From NCBI GenBank assembly GCA_016215145.1, contig JACRLA010000208.1, forward strand, positions 1 through 16,787: a stretch of 16,787 nucleotides of DNA, written 5' to 3'. This document shows positions 1 to 8,113 of this stretch, in pieces. Position 1 is the first letter of the stretch. Each line of letters begins with the position of its first letter. The notes beneath the pieces are model-generated. The model made no database searches. It had not been told where the DNA came from and was given only the letters and a program-made list of their open reading frames with translations. Made by a program: the position numbers and the translations under genes. Source of the DNA: Chloroflexota bacterium (lineage in GTDB: Bacteria > Chloroflexota > Anaerolineae > Anaerolineales > VGOW01).

Positions 1-741
1 GGTTTTGCCTCTCTGACGATTGCCCTGATCTTCGCCTTTTGGTTTTGGGCGAAGCAAACGGGGGAGCCGCCTGTGCTGCGCGACGTGGGTGCGTATAAAG
101 ACCTGCCGCAACGAATCGGTGAAGCGGTTGAAAACGGAAAACGGATTCACGTCTCGCTGGGCAACGGGGCAATTGGCACACAAAAAACAACCGCCGCCCT
201 CGCCGGCCTCACCGTGTTAGATATTATTGCCGAGTCGGCGACCCTTTCCGATCTACCTCCCGTCATCACCACCGGCGATGGTTCATCCGCATTCTTGGCG
301 CAAGACGCATTGCGCCGCGCTTACACCCAACTCAACGCAATGGATCGTTACGATCATCTCGGCGGACGCATGGCGGGCGCGACTCCTCTTTCGTACGCCG
401 CAGGTGTCATGTCTACCTTCAGCGATGAAAACGTCACCGCCAGTTTGCTCATCGGCACATTCGGAAATGAAGTGGCATTGATGGCGGATGCCGGTTCGCG
501 TCAAGAAGACGCGCAATTAATCATCGGCACGGACGACGTGCAAGCCCAAGCCGCCGCCTACGTCTCGGCAGACAATGTGTTGATCGGCGAAGACGTGTAT
601 GCCAGTGGCGCGTATCTCGTCGGCGGCAAACCGTTTCATAAAGCAAGTTTGCAAGCGCAAGATGTTCTGCGCCTACTCGTCATCTTGGCGATACTCGGTG
701 GTGTCGCGCTCAAACTCATCGGAGTGACGGTGGTTCCATGA
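1..741 (+). CDS. DUF6754-like membrane protein, 5' end outside window
   Basis: The reading frame is open from base 1, so the gene starts upstream; 246 codons are visible. The first visible residues form a hydrophobic helix (GFASLTIALIFAFWFWAK), followed by a soluble domain of about 190 residues and a C-terminal hydrophobic helix (LRLLVILAILGGVALKLIG). The soluble part carries segments I recognise from DUF6754 proteins of Chloroflexota and archaea: IGEAVENGKRIHVSLGNG, SYAAGVMS, GTFGNEVALMADAG, IIGTDD and LIGEDVYASGAYL. An internal GTG at 73 could be mistaken for the start, but the helix upstream in the same frame argues against it. The stop overlaps the next start by 4 nt (ATGA at 738-741), so the two genes are translationally coupled. 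Function is unknown; the family assignment is from memory of sequence motifs. Confidence 0.8.
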   Translation, partial: GFASLTIALIFAFWFWAKQTGEPPVLRDVGAYKDLPQRIGEAVENGKRIHVSLGNGAIGTQKTTAALAGLTVLDIIAESATLSDLPPVITTGDGSSAFLAQDALRRAYTQLNAMDRYDHLGGRMAGATPLSYAAGVMSTFSDENVTASLLIGTFGNEVALMADAGSRQEDAQLIIGTDDVQAQAAAYVSADNVLIGEDVYASGAYLVGGKPFHKASLQAQDVLRLLVILAILGGVALKLIGVTVVP

Positions 742-1388
742 AAATGCGTTTGCCGGTGCTCATCGCCATTTCTGTCGGCGCGGTCACGCTCATCGCTTAC
801 TTCGTGCCGTTCGGTCCGTTAGAGATCGTCAAATCACTCTTAGTAGATTGGGCGGCGACTCTCAGCGCGATTGCGTTGCTGCTCGGCATCTTGAATCTGG
901 TTTTGGTGCATATCGAAAAATTTGCCAGCTTCAAACGCGGTTGGGTCTACAGCATTGTTCTGTTGTTAGGTTTTATTTTTGCGCTCGGCATGGGGTTGTT
1001 CCCGCCGCTTCTCGACATGACGCGACAAGCAAACGCGCAATTCAACGCCGCTCAAACCATGCGCGACTTGGCTCGCTTCATCTTCCTCTACATTCAAACG
1101 CCCATAGAAACTTCACTCCTCGCCGTGCTGAGCATCGTGATGATCATGGCCGGCGCGCGGCTCATCCGCAAACGCCGCAATCTCTCGGCGGCATTGTTCG
1201 TCCTCGTCTCACTCGTCCTCATTTTAGGTCTGGCGCCCCTCGTCCCGATTCTCGGCGACGCCCGCGAATGGATCGTGCAAGTGCCGGCTCTGGCGGGCGC
1301 GCGCGGAATTTTGCTCGGCGTTGCCCTCGGCGCCATCACGACCGGACTGCGCGTGATCATCGGCGTGGATCGTCCGTACGGAGAATAA
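738..1388 (+). CDS. Six-helix integral membrane protein of the DUF6754 locus
   Basis: A 216-residue protein that is almost wholly hydrophobic. Predicted membrane segments lie at about residues 6-24, 35-57, 68-88, 113-135, 148-170 and 185-205. Basic stretches (FASFKRG, ARLIRKRR) separate them and set the topology. It ends in a short polar tail, GVDRPYGE. I recognise no enzymatic motif. Its start overlaps the DUF6754 gene stop, and only one base separates its stop from the next gene start, so it almost certainly belongs to one transcript and one membrane complex with its neighbours. It could be a scaffold or channel-like subunit, but nothing in the sequence decides this. Confidence 0.85.
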   Translation: MKMRLPVLIAISVGAVTLIAYFVPFGPLEIVKSLLVDWAATLSAIALLLGILNLVLVHIEKFASFKRGWVYSIVLLLGFIFALGMGLFPPLLDMTRQANAQFNAAQTMRDLARFIFLYIQTPIETSLLAVLSIVMIMAGARLIRKRRNLSAALFVLVSLVLILGLAPLVPILGDAREWIVQVPALAGARGILLGVALGAITTGLRVIIGVDRPYGE

Positions 1389-1389
1389 C

Positions 1390-4300
1390 GTGGCAGAGAT
1401 TCGTTGTTCGATGTGCAGCAAAATGAATCCTGATACGCGCGACGAGTGTCAGTTTTGCGGCGCGCGCCTCAAACCGCTCACCCTGCCTCCGACCAGCATG
1501 TTGGATATTCCCGATTGGAACAAACCTGCCGCAGAAAAAACCGCGCCCGCCCCTCCAGCGGCAGATGACGACGATTGGCTGCGCCGCTTACAAGGGGATG
1601 CCGCCTCTACACCTTCAACTTCCTCGGTAGATGCCGCCAGTGATTGGCTCGCGCAGCTAAACGCGCAAGATGAATCTTCTTCTCAACCCGCCGCGCAACC
1701 CGACGCCGATAATTGGCTGGCGCGTTTGCAAGCGGATTCGTCTGCGCCTGCATCATCACCTGAAGAAGAACCGCAAACCGCACAAACCGAAGACGCGAGT
1801 GATTGGCTGGCGCGACTCAATGCACAAGATGAATCGTCTCCGACTCTGCCGCCGCCTGATTCAGAACCCGTTGGTCATTCAGGTAAAACCGATCAATGGC
1901 TCTCACGCTTGGGCGCGAGTGACAACGTTGATCTTTCTGTTCCGGCGGCGAGCGAGCAAGACGGCGCGGCGGATGATTGGTTGTCACAGATTCACGCCGA
2001 ACCAGAAACGCCCCCGCCCCCAGTTCCAGTTACGGAAGAACCCAAGATAGATAGCGGCTTGTTGCGCCGTGCGCGTACGGGACCTCTTCCTCCATTCAAA
2101 ACACCTGAACCCCCAACGCCTCCGCCTTCAACTTCCACTTTGCCCTCGTGGCTTGCGCCATCAAGCGAGTCTGATTCGGAAATACCGGATTGGATTAAAG
2201 GTTCGACGACTGACGAACCCTCTGCCTTAACGCCTTCGGCTGATTCGGCGTTGCCGGATTGGTTAACCGAGTCGTCTATCCCAACAACAGCGCCGGCAAC
2301 AACACCGGATGACTCACTCGATTGGTTGGCAACTTCTAAAACGGACGCGCCTAAAGATTCGGCGTTGCCTGATTGGATGTCAACGCCCTCCGCTCCCATA
2401 GTAGAGCAAGATGGCACCTTGCTCAACAAGTCATCTGCCCCCGACGCCTCAAAAGATTCTGAGTTGCCGGAATGGATGACGCCCTCTGCTCAAACCGTAG
2501 AGCAAGATAGCATCTTGCTCAACAAGCCAGAGTCGGCGACACCTGAGTCGTTGCCCGATTGGTTATCATCTTCCGCGCCGAGTCAGGCGCCTCCATTAAC
2601 ACCTGCCACCTCCACATCATCCCCAGCATCTTCCACGAATGAGTTAGAGTGGTTGTCGTCGCTCTCGTCCGAGTCACCTGCCGCTTCTATAGAGGGTATG
2701 AGTGATTGGTTGCTTGCTGCGCCAGCCGATGTGCCGCCGACAGATTCACTGGATTGGATGTCGTCACTCAACTCACCCACCGCGCCTCCGCCATCAACGT
2801 CTTCCGAGTCAGATTCGTTGGATTGGTTGAGCGGCGCTCCGCCGGATGTTTCTAGCAACGCGGCGATACAAGGCGCGGCGGATTGGCTGGGTTCGTTTGA
2901 CTCGAAACCGAAGACATCGCCGCTGAAAAGTGACATTGGTGGCGTTGACGAGCCCGATTGGTTGAAAGGGATCGCTCCTCAACCTGCTTCGCCTACAACG
3001 CCGAGTTCACCGGCGATTACGTTGGGACCGGAAGATCGCAATTTGGTTGAGGGCTTACCGAGTTGGTTAGATGCGTTGCGTCCATCGGGTTTAGAGTCGT
3101 TTCCGTCGGCGGTCTCTCCGCCTGCTGCCGCTTCGGGCGCGGCGATCCTTCCGGATTTTTCCGAACTCTCATCGCTTCCCGTAGAGCCGAGAGCTCAACC
3201 CATTGTTAAAGACTTGTCGGGTGCGAGCTTGCCGAGTTGGTTGAAGTCTATGAAGCCGGTGGACGAACATGCGCCGCAAGCGGATATGGGGATGGATCAC
3301 GAGGAGAGCGCGGGTCCGTTGGCGGGTATGCGCGGCACGCTGCTCGCCGAATCGGTGATGACGATGGCGGGCAAGCCGGGCGAATCGGTGGAGCGTTTGA
3401 TTGTGACCGACGCGCAGACGAAGCACGCCGAAATTTTTGCGCGGATTATTCAGGAAGAGACGGAAGTGGTTGTGCCGCGTGTGCGAAAGAAAGAGCAGTT
3501 TACTTACGCGGTAGACCGTTTGCTCATTGCGGTGGTGATGATGGCGTTGGTGATTCTGCCATCGCTGGCAAGTTTTAACGTGGTGAAGCCGCCGGAATTA
3601 TTTTCGAAACCGGGTTTAGATTTTTACAATTACGTTGACAAACAACTATCGTCGAAGCAGATCGCTTTGGTGGCGCTGGATTATGAGGTGGGGTATAGCA
3701 ACGAGTTAAACCCGGCAGTGAAGGCGGTGGTGTTTCATCTTATTAAACGCAACGTGCGTGTGGCAATGGTCAGCTCGTCGCCGATGGGCGCGGTGATGGC
3801 GCAGGAAATTTTGATTCAAGCGGTGCGCGAAGTGGAGAGCGAGCGCGGTGTTAAAGACACGCGGTTCGCCGAGGAGTATGGCAAGAAGTATATTCATTTG
3901 GGTTACATCCCCGGCGGCGTTATTGGTTTGCAAAATTTTGTTTTGAATCCGCAAGAGACTGTGACCAGCGATTTCGTTCAGGGCAAAAGTTTGTGGACGG
4001 ATCAAACTTTGTTGAGCGACTTGAAGAGCGGCGTGGGCGATTTTGGGTTGATTGTGGTGGCGGCCTCATCGGCAGAGACGGCGCAAGGGTGGATCGAACA
4101 AGTTGGCACGCCGACGAAGGCAAAGATGGTGGCGATCAGCAGCGCCTCTTCGACTCCGTTGATCTATCCTTATTATTCTAACAAGCAGTTGATCGGACTG
4201 CTCACCCGATTGCCGGATGTCATTGTGTATAGCCGCACGGTGAATCGCAAATTGGCTATGAGCGACTTTTCGCAAGCGTGGCCAAACTATTTGGCGGAAG

Positions 4301-4581
4301 CGAACAGCGCGCGCGTTAACGACGTGTGGCAAGGGTACGCATTGAGCTCAAATGGCATTGCGGCGATCTTGGCGATTGGCGCGTTGGTGAGTGTGGTGAT
4401 GTTGATCGTCATCCGTCGCCGCGAACAGGAAGAGGCGGCGAAGGCAGTCGTCACCGCGCCGCGACCCAAAGTGGCGGCGACGGAGAAGCCGGTGATCAAG
4501 CGAACCAATGGCAAAGCGCCTGCGACAAAGAAGGCGGCGGCAAAAGTTGGGAAGAGGAAAGTTGTGAGGAAGAAGAAATGA
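1390..4581 (+). CDS. Zinc-ribbon protein with 22 D-W-L motifs and membrane-anchored Rossmann-like domain
   Basis: 1063 residues, GTG start with GGAG just upstream and a 1-nt gap from the previous stop. Residues 6-23 form a zinc ribbon (CSMC then CQFC). Residues 40-620 are a Pro/Ser/Thr/Ala/Asp-rich disordered region carrying 22 short motifs of the form [L/I]P-D-W-[L/M/I] or S-D-W-L-A-x-L, with tryptophans from W43 to W617. A transmembrane helix follows (about 711-729, preceded by RKK), then an extracytoplasmic alpha/beta domain of about 255 residues (starting near QIALVALDYEVGYSNEL, with a VRVAMVSSSPMGA strand-turn), a second helix (about 988-1008), RRR and a Lys-rich tail. The charge pattern puts the zinc ribbon and D-W-L region in the cytoplasm. 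Proteins next to DUF6754 genes elsewhere have a similar alpha/beta domain. I infer a bait-like scaffold whose D-W-L motifs dock a partner. Two 27-nt palindromes lie in frame inside it. Confidence 0.85.
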   Translation: MAEIRCSMCSKMNPDTRDECQFCGARLKPLTLPPTSMLDIPDWNKPAAEKTAPAPPAADDDDWLRRLQGDAASTPSTSSVDAASDWLAQLNAQDESSSQPAAQPDADNWLARLQADSSAPASSPEEEPQTAQTEDASDWLARLNAQDESSPTLPPPDSEPVGHSGKTDQWLSRLGASDNVDLSVPAASEQDGAADDWLSQIHAEPETPPPPVPVTEEPKIDSGLLRRARTGPLPPFKTPEPPTPPPSTSTLPSWLAPSSESDSEIPDWIKGSTTDEPSALTPSADSALPDWLTESSIPTTAPATTPDDSLDWLATSKTDAPKDSALPDWMSTPSAPIVEQDGTLLNKSSAPDASKDSELPEWMTPSAQTVEQDSILLNKPESATPESLPDWLSSSAPSQAPPLTPATSTSSPASSTNELEWLSSLSSESPAASIEGMSDWLLAAPADVPPTDSLDWMSSLNSPTAPPPSTSSESDSLDWLSGAPPDVSSNAAIQGAADWLGSFDSKPKTSPLKSDIGGVDEPDWLKGIAPQPASPTTPSSPAITLGPEDRNLVEGLPSWLDALRPSGLESFPSAVSPPAAASGAAILPDFSELSSLPVEPRAQPIVKDLSGASLPSWLKSMKPVDEHAPQADMGMDHEESAGPLAGMRGTLLAESVMTMAGKPGESVERLIVTDAQTKHAEIFARIIQEETEVVVPRVRKKEQFTYAVDRLLIAVVMMALVILPSLASFNVVKPPELFSKPGLDFYNYVDKQLSSKQIALVALDYEVGYSNELNPAVKAVVFHLIKRNVRVAMVSSSPMGAVMAQEILIQAVREVESERGVKDTRFAEEYGKKYIHLGYIPGGVIGLQNFVLNPQETVTSDFVQGKSLWTDQTLLSDLKSGVGDFGLIVVAASSAETAQGWIEQVGTPTKAKMVAISSASSTPLIYPYYSNKQLIGLLTRLPDVIVYSRTVNRKLAMSDFSQAWPNYLAEANSARVNDVWQGYALSSNGIAAILAIGALVSVVMLIVIRRREQEEAAKAVVTAPRPKVAATEKPVIKRTNGKAPATKKAAAKVGKRKVVRKKK
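2401..2427. repeat. 27-nt GTAG palindrome, in-frame copy 1
   Basis: The element begins GTAGAGCAAGAT and ends ACCTTGCTCAAC around a GGC centre. It spans exactly nine codons (residues 338-346, VEQDGTLLN) of the zinc-ribbon gene. These residues have none of the D-W-L character of the surrounding linker. A second copy lies 96 nt downstream in the same frame. Confidence 0.65.
2497..2523. repeat. 27-nt GTAG palindrome, in-frame copy 2
   Basis: GTAGAGCAAGAT, AGC, ATCTTGCTCAAC: a perfect 9-bp inner stem with a 3-nt loop, and a less well paired outer GTA/AAC. It encodes VEQDSILLN, nine codons in frame (residues 370-378). The flanks of copies 1 and 2 also match, with KDSxLP(D/E)WM ahead of each, so the pair may come from one insertion followed by tandem duplication of about 96 nt. 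Confidence 0.65.
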
Positions 4582-4591
4582 GACTGTTGAA

Positions 4592-4624
4592 AAACTTCCG
4601 AAGTCTGCGAGACTTCGGAAGTTT
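4592..4624. repeat. 33-nt palindromic element A1 (intergenic)
   Basis: Arms AAACTTCCGAAGTCT and AGACTTCGGAAGTTT are perfect 15-nt inverted repeats around the loop GCG. Each arm is itself nearly self-complementary (ACTTC-C-GAAGT). It lies in the 64-nt gap between the zinc-ribbon gene and the next membrane protein gene. No T-run follows, so it is not a typical intrinsic terminator, although the RNA hairpin could affect mRNA stability. It belongs with the element inside the glycerate kinase gene: the four stem differences between them form two compensated pairs. Confidence 0.85.
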
Positions 4625-4645
4625 GAGTGTGAGGCACACGGCGAA

Positions 4646-5362
4646 ATGAAACCCGAAGTGTTAGACGCTCTGGGCGGCATCACGGCGTTCTTGTTGACGC
4701 TGATGGTGTTCAGCTATTTAGTCGGCGATAACCCGTTGTATCGAATCGCCATCCATCTTTTTGTCGGAGTGGCGGCAGGCTACACCGCCGTCGTCTTGAT
4801 CCAATCGTTGATCGTGCCTCGTTTGGTTTTTGGCGCGGTCAACGCCGCTTCGAATGTGCTGAGTGATCCTTTGCCGTTGCTGCGCGTTGCCGTGCCGATA
4901 CTATTAAGTTTGATGCTCACTCTTAAACTTGGCGCGGGCGTGGCGCACTTCGGCAACATGGCGATGGCGTTTGTGGTGGGCGTGGGCGCGGCTGTGGCGG
5001 TGGGCGGCGCGATCAGCGGCACGCTCTTCCCGCAAGTGCAAGCGACGTGGATCAATCCTCTGCGCGGTGATGGGCTAACTCTCATTTTAAATCTGATCAA
5101 CGGCGGCTTGATCATCCTCGGCACGATCCTGACCCTGATGTATTTCTTTTACAGCGCGCAGACGATACCGGGTGGACGCGCGGATCGCCCGCTTTTTCTT
5201 AAACCATTGGCGTGGGGCGGGCAAACGTTTATCACCATTGCCCTCGCCGCGTTATACGCCGGAGCGTTGGCGGCAACACTCGCCATCTTCACCGAGCGCG
5301 TGTTGTTCTTGTATAACTTTGTTCTCGACATCCCAACCCTCTTGAGCCGACTGGGGTTTTAG
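4646..5362 (+). CDS. Multi-helix membrane protein of the DUF6754/MutL locus
   Basis: A 238-residue hydrophobic protein with six to seven membrane segments, at about residues 9-26, 32-54, 75-97, 100-125, 143-168, 186-212 and 216-232. Gly-rich helices (AMAFVVGVGAAVAVGGAISG) recall small-residue-packed transport or channel helices, but I recognise no named family. The ATG at 4646 has only a weak GAGG-like ribosome binding site about 12 nt upstream, and it follows the 33-nt palindrome. It is co-directed with the upstream three-gene block, 64 nt away, and precedes the MutL-like ATPase. I infer it is another subunit of the same membrane assembly; its activity is unknown. Confidence 0.8.
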   Translation: MKPEVLDALGGITAFLLTLMVFSYLVGDNPLYRIAIHLFVGVAAGYTAVVLIQSLIVPRLVFGAVNAASNVLSDPLPLLRVAVPILLSLMLTLKLGAGVAHFGNMAMAFVVGVGAAVAVGGAISGTLFPQVQATWINPLRGDGLTLILNLINGGLIILGTILTLMYFFYSAQTIPGGRADRPLFLKPLAWGGQTFITIALAALYAGALAATLAIFTERVLFLYNFVLDIPTLLSRLGF

Positions 5363-5382
5363 CGATTAACGTTCGCCCTTTT

Positions 5383-5465
5383 GGGATTTTGGAAATTGGG
5401 ATTTGGGATTTTAAATTGTTCATTGTCTCATTGTTCATTCTTCATTGTCTCATTGTTCATTTCTT
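5383..5465 (+). repeat. Low-complexity repeats ahead of the MutL gene
   Basis: Two parts fill most of the 105-nt intergenic gap. The first (5383-5415) is a run of TGGGATTT-like units. The second is a 22-nt tandem duplication, CATTGTCTCATTGTTCATTC plus TT, at 5421-5442 and 5443-5464. No clear Shine-Dalgarno sequence remains before the ATG at 5468, so translation may be leaderless or the repeats may have displaced the original leader. Confidence 0.7.
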
Positions 5466-5467
5466 AA

Positions 5468-7216
5468 ATGCCTCCCCCCACCGACTCTCTCCTCGCTGTT
5501 GACATTGGCAATATCTATACGCGCGTTGCGTTGTTAGATATTGTCGGTGGCGAATTTCGCTTCGTCGCTTCGGGTCAAGCCCGCACCACTATCGAACTTC
5601 CCTTTAACGATATGGGCGAAGGTGTGCGCCAAGCGCTCGATCAATTAAGTGAAGTGACCGGACGCAACTTCCTCGACGACTCCGAACACATCATCATCCC
5701 CAGCCAGCCAGACGGAAGTGGCGCCGACTCTCTCGTGGCAACCTCCAGCGCCGGGGAAGCTTTGCGCGTGGCACTGGTGGGTCTTATGCCCAGCGTCTCG
5801 GTTGCCACCGCGCAAAAAGTTGCCGGGTCAAATTATTTAAAAGTCGTCGAAGTTTTTAGTTTGGGTGATCGCCGCCGCGAAGAACAACAGATCGATTCGT
5901 TCCTCGCCGCCAAGCCCGACATCCTCCTCATCGCCGGTGGCACCGAGCATGGATCGAAGAGCGCCGTGCTGCGTTTAGTGGATACAGCCATTATGGCGAT
6001 CCGCCTCATGCCGCAAAACAAACGCCCCGAAGTCCTCTACAGTGGCAACCGCGACATCCGCGCCGACGTGAAAAAACGGTTCGAAGGATTGTGTGAAGTC
6101 ACCGAAGCCGAAAACATGCGCCCCGAACTGGATCGAGAAAACATTGACCCGGCGCGCCGTCAACTCAGCACCCTCTACGAACACGTCCGCATCGGGCGCA
6201 TCGCCGGATATTCGGAGATCGCCCGTTGGGGCGGAAGCGTGCTGCCGACGGCGCAAGCGCAAGGCTTCGTCGTCAACTACTTGAACCGCCTCTACAAATC
6301 CGATAACGGCGCGCTCGGCGTTGACATTGGATCATCGGCAACGTCACTCGCCGCATCGTTTCGCGGCAGACTGTCGTTAATGACTCGCCCCGATATTGGC
6401 GTGGGGCATAACGCGGTCAGCGTCCTTCACCACACAACGTTAGATCGTCTGCTGCGTTGGCTGCCGCGTGAAGTTTCGCCCAACATCATGCGCGATTACA
6501 TTTACAACAAATCACTCGCGCCAGCTACCGTGCCGCAAGAGTTAGACGATCTCTACCTCGAACACGCTCTCGCCCGCGAATGTTTGCAGATCACTCTCGC
6601 CTCTGCTTTGCCAATCTATCCGGACACCGTCAAAGGCAGCGGACCCAGCCTCACGCCGTATTTCGACAACATACTCATTGATGGCGCGGTGCTGACTCGC
6701 GCGCCCAAGCACGGGCAAGCCGCGCTCATCGTCCTCGACGGACTTCAACCGTGCGGCGTGACGAATCTTATTTTAGACACCTATAACCTCGCGCCCGCCT
6801 TGGGCGTGGTCTCTGCCCTCAACCCAACCGCCACCGTGCAAATAATGGAGTCGGGCAGTTTCTTAAATCTCGGCACAGCCATCTCGCTCGTCGGCGAGGC
6901 GCGCCCCGGTCAAGAAGTCGCGCGGATTAAAGTAGAACCCAAGAACGGCGAGAAAGTTGATCTCAAGATTAAATTCGGCACGCTGCAAGTCATCCCTCTG
7001 CCCGTTGGTGACGAAGCGAAAGTTAACATTCAACCCTATAGCGGATTTGACGCCGGGTTCGGCGCGGGGACTTCTAAAACGATCACGATCAAAGGTGGCA
7101 CCGTCGGCTTGATTATTGACGCCCGAGGCCGCCCCATCGTCTTCCCCAAACAACCCGCCAAGCGAATCGAAGCGGTGAAAAAATGGTGCAACGTGTTGGG
7201 AGAATACGAAACGTGA
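5468..7216 (+). CDS. MutL-family ASKHA ATPase (glutamate mutase MutL-like)
   Basis: 582 residues, matching the usual length of the glutamate mutase MutL family. The actin/Hsp70-type nucleotide fold is visible: a phosphate-1 loop LLAVDIGNIYTRVALLD at residues 8-24 (D12, G14), a glycine-rich LLIAGGTEHGS at 153-163, a second half opening with ALGVDIGSSATSLAASF at about 282-298, and the characteristic C-terminal GLIIDARGRPIVFP. MutL is encoded with coenzyme-B12 mutases in some Firmicutes and is thought to help assemble or reactivate them. No mutase gene is visible here, and the gene sits inside a membrane-protein locus. I therefore infer it is the cytoplasmic ATPase of that locus and that the mutase name may mislead. 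No ribosome binding site is evident; the start is chosen by position ahead of the first beta strand. Confidence 0.85.
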   Translation: MPPPTDSLLAVDIGNIYTRVALLDIVGGEFRFVASGQARTTIELPFNDMGEGVRQALDQLSEVTGRNFLDDSEHIIIPSQPDGSGADSLVATSSAGEALRVALVGLMPSVSVATAQKVAGSNYLKVVEVFSLGDRRREEQQIDSFLAAKPDILLIAGGTEHGSKSAVLRLVDTAIMAIRLMPQNKRPEVLYSGNRDIRADVKKRFEGLCEVTEAENMRPELDRENIDPARRQLSTLYEHVRIGRIAGYSEIARWGGSVLPTAQAQGFVVNYLNRLYKSDNGALGVDIGSSATSLAASFRGRLSLMTRPDIGVGHNAVSVLHHTTLDRLLRWLPREVSPNIMRDYIYNKSLAPATVPQELDDLYLEHALARECLQITLASALPIYPDTVKGSGPSLTPYFDNILIDGAVLTRAPKHGQAALIVLDGLQPCGVTNLILDTYNLAPALGVVSALNPTATVQIMESGSFLNLGTAISLVGEARPGQEVARIKVEPKNGEKVDLKIKFGTLQVIPLPVGDEAKVNIQPYSGFDAGFGAGTSKTITIKGGTVGLIIDARGRPIVFPKQPAKRIEAVKKWCNVLGEYET

Positions 7217-7307
7217 AAGATAGAAGTTAGAACAAGGGCAATCTATTCTTTGTTGCCGGCATCGCAAATTACGATCACTACGCAAATTCGTTCACGGGAG
7301 AAAGTCA

Positions 7308-8081
7308 GTGTTAGCCTTCATTGATGAAAGTGGTTCAATACATCCTAAAGACTCAAATCCAATTTCTATATTGTTCGCAGTTTGTATGCCCGAAAGAGTG
7401 CATAGGGGAGTAAGTCGCCAACTATACAGTATAGAAAAATTGATTTTAGGAAATGAAATGATGCGAGAACTTAAGGCTGCGGATTTGCTCAATCGTAGAA
7501 CCTTTGCGCGCATTGAACAAAAAAGAGAACTTGTAGAGAGAGTCTTTAGCGTATTAGCCAGTTTAGAAATTACCACATTTGCTATTATCGTTCCTCGCCC
7601 TACACGCCCTTTGAAGTTACCAAAAGATTATCTGCCCAAACCGCATGCCTTCTTATTGCAAAGAATTAATGCTTTGGCAGAAAAAACCAATCAGGAAGCT
7701 GTTTTAGTTTATGATGGCAATGGGATGAATGTTCAAGGCATGAACATGGCATCAAGTATCAGCAACTATATTTTTAGAGTGGCAGAATTCAACAATGTTC
7801 TTCGTCGAGTGGTAGACACTCCTCTATTTGTAGATTCAAAAGTAACTCCAGGTATCCAACTCGCCGATTTAGCGGCATCGGTTGTACGGCAATACGAACA
7901 AAACCGTTTGATTAACGGTGTCCCAAAGGGTGACGTCTATTTATCTGCCATTGAACGTTACTATCAAATTGTTCATGGAAAAACAATGGATGATTTACTC
8001 AATGATAAGGGTAATCCACTCTATGGCTTTTACAAAATGCAAGAAGCACAACTTTATCTAGACGAAGACCCGGACAATTAA
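7308..8081 (+). CDS. DUF3800 domain protein, probably acquired
   Basis: 257 residues. The GTG start at 7308 has GGGAG 7 nt upstream and gives the expected N-terminus LAFIDESGS, whose Asp and Glu are a DUF3800 hallmark. Other hallmarks are MRELKAADLL near residue 46, VYDGNGMN in the middle and VDSKVTPGIQLADLAASVV near residue 180. The family has an RNase H-like fold with acidic residues, and its biochemical role is unproven; its members are common in mobile and defence regions. The DNA is clearly AT-richer than both neighbours and uses A/T-ending codons (TTA, AAA, GAA), unlike the GC-richer MutL and downstream genes. It separates the MutL gene from the next locus member. I read it as a later insertion into the locus. 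Confidence 0.85.
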   Translation: MLAFIDESGSIHPKDSNPISILFAVCMPERVHRGVSRQLYSIEKLILGNEMMRELKAADLLNRRTFARIEQKRELVERVFSVLASLEITTFAIIVPRPTRPLKLPKDYLPKPHAFLLQRINALAEKTNQEAVLVYDGNGMNVQGMNMASSISNYIFRVAEFNNVLRRVVDTPLFVDSKVTPGIQLADLAASVVRQYEQNRLINGVPKGDVYLSAIERYYQIVHGKTMDDLLNDKGNPLYGFYKMQEAQLYLDEDPDN

Positions 8082-8086
8082 AAAAA

Positions 8087-8113
8087 GAGCAGTCCCCAGC
8101 GCGGGGACTACTC
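8087..8113. terminator. Hairpin after DUF3800 gene
   Basis: AGTCCCC and GGGGACT form a 7-bp stem with an AGCGC loop, extended by a GAG/CTC pairing across one mismatch. The A-run lies on its left, so the strand with hairpin followed by U-run is the minus strand, where no gene needs terminating. It may act bidirectionally, or may be the edge of the inserted DUF3800 segment. Confidence 0.4.

Larger units (their letters stand above)
1513..3243 (+). repeat. 22 dispersed D-W-L short linear motifs (protein-level repeat)
   Basis: Read in the frame of the zinc-ribbon gene, the motifs are in order: PDWN, DDWLRRL, SDWLAQL, DNWLARL, SDWLARL, DQWLSRL, DDWLSQI, PSWLAP, PDWIKG, PDWLTE, LDWLAT, PDWMST, PEWMTP, PDWLSS, LEWLSSL, SDWLLA, LDWMSSL, LDWLSGA, ADWLGSF, PDWLKGI, PSWLDAL, PSWLKSM. 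The tryptophan is invariant and position +1 is a large aliphatic in 21 of 22; the spacers vary in length and sequence. The early motifs have an amphipathic tail (WLxRL), the middle ones are shorter. Conserved motifs in a non-conserved linker imply selection for multivalent binding, not for a fold. Confidence 0.8.

Noticed and set aside
1992..2936. Long open frames on the minus strand within the zinc-ribbon gene
   Set aside because: They are opposite a Ser/Pro/Asp-rich linker whose codons rarely create stops on the other strand. Their residues are the mirror of the D-W-L repeats, and no ribosome sites are evident.
4592..4624. Element A1 as a simple intrinsic terminator
   Set aside because: No T-run follows on either strand, and identical architecture occurs inside coding regions, so termination is not its defining role.
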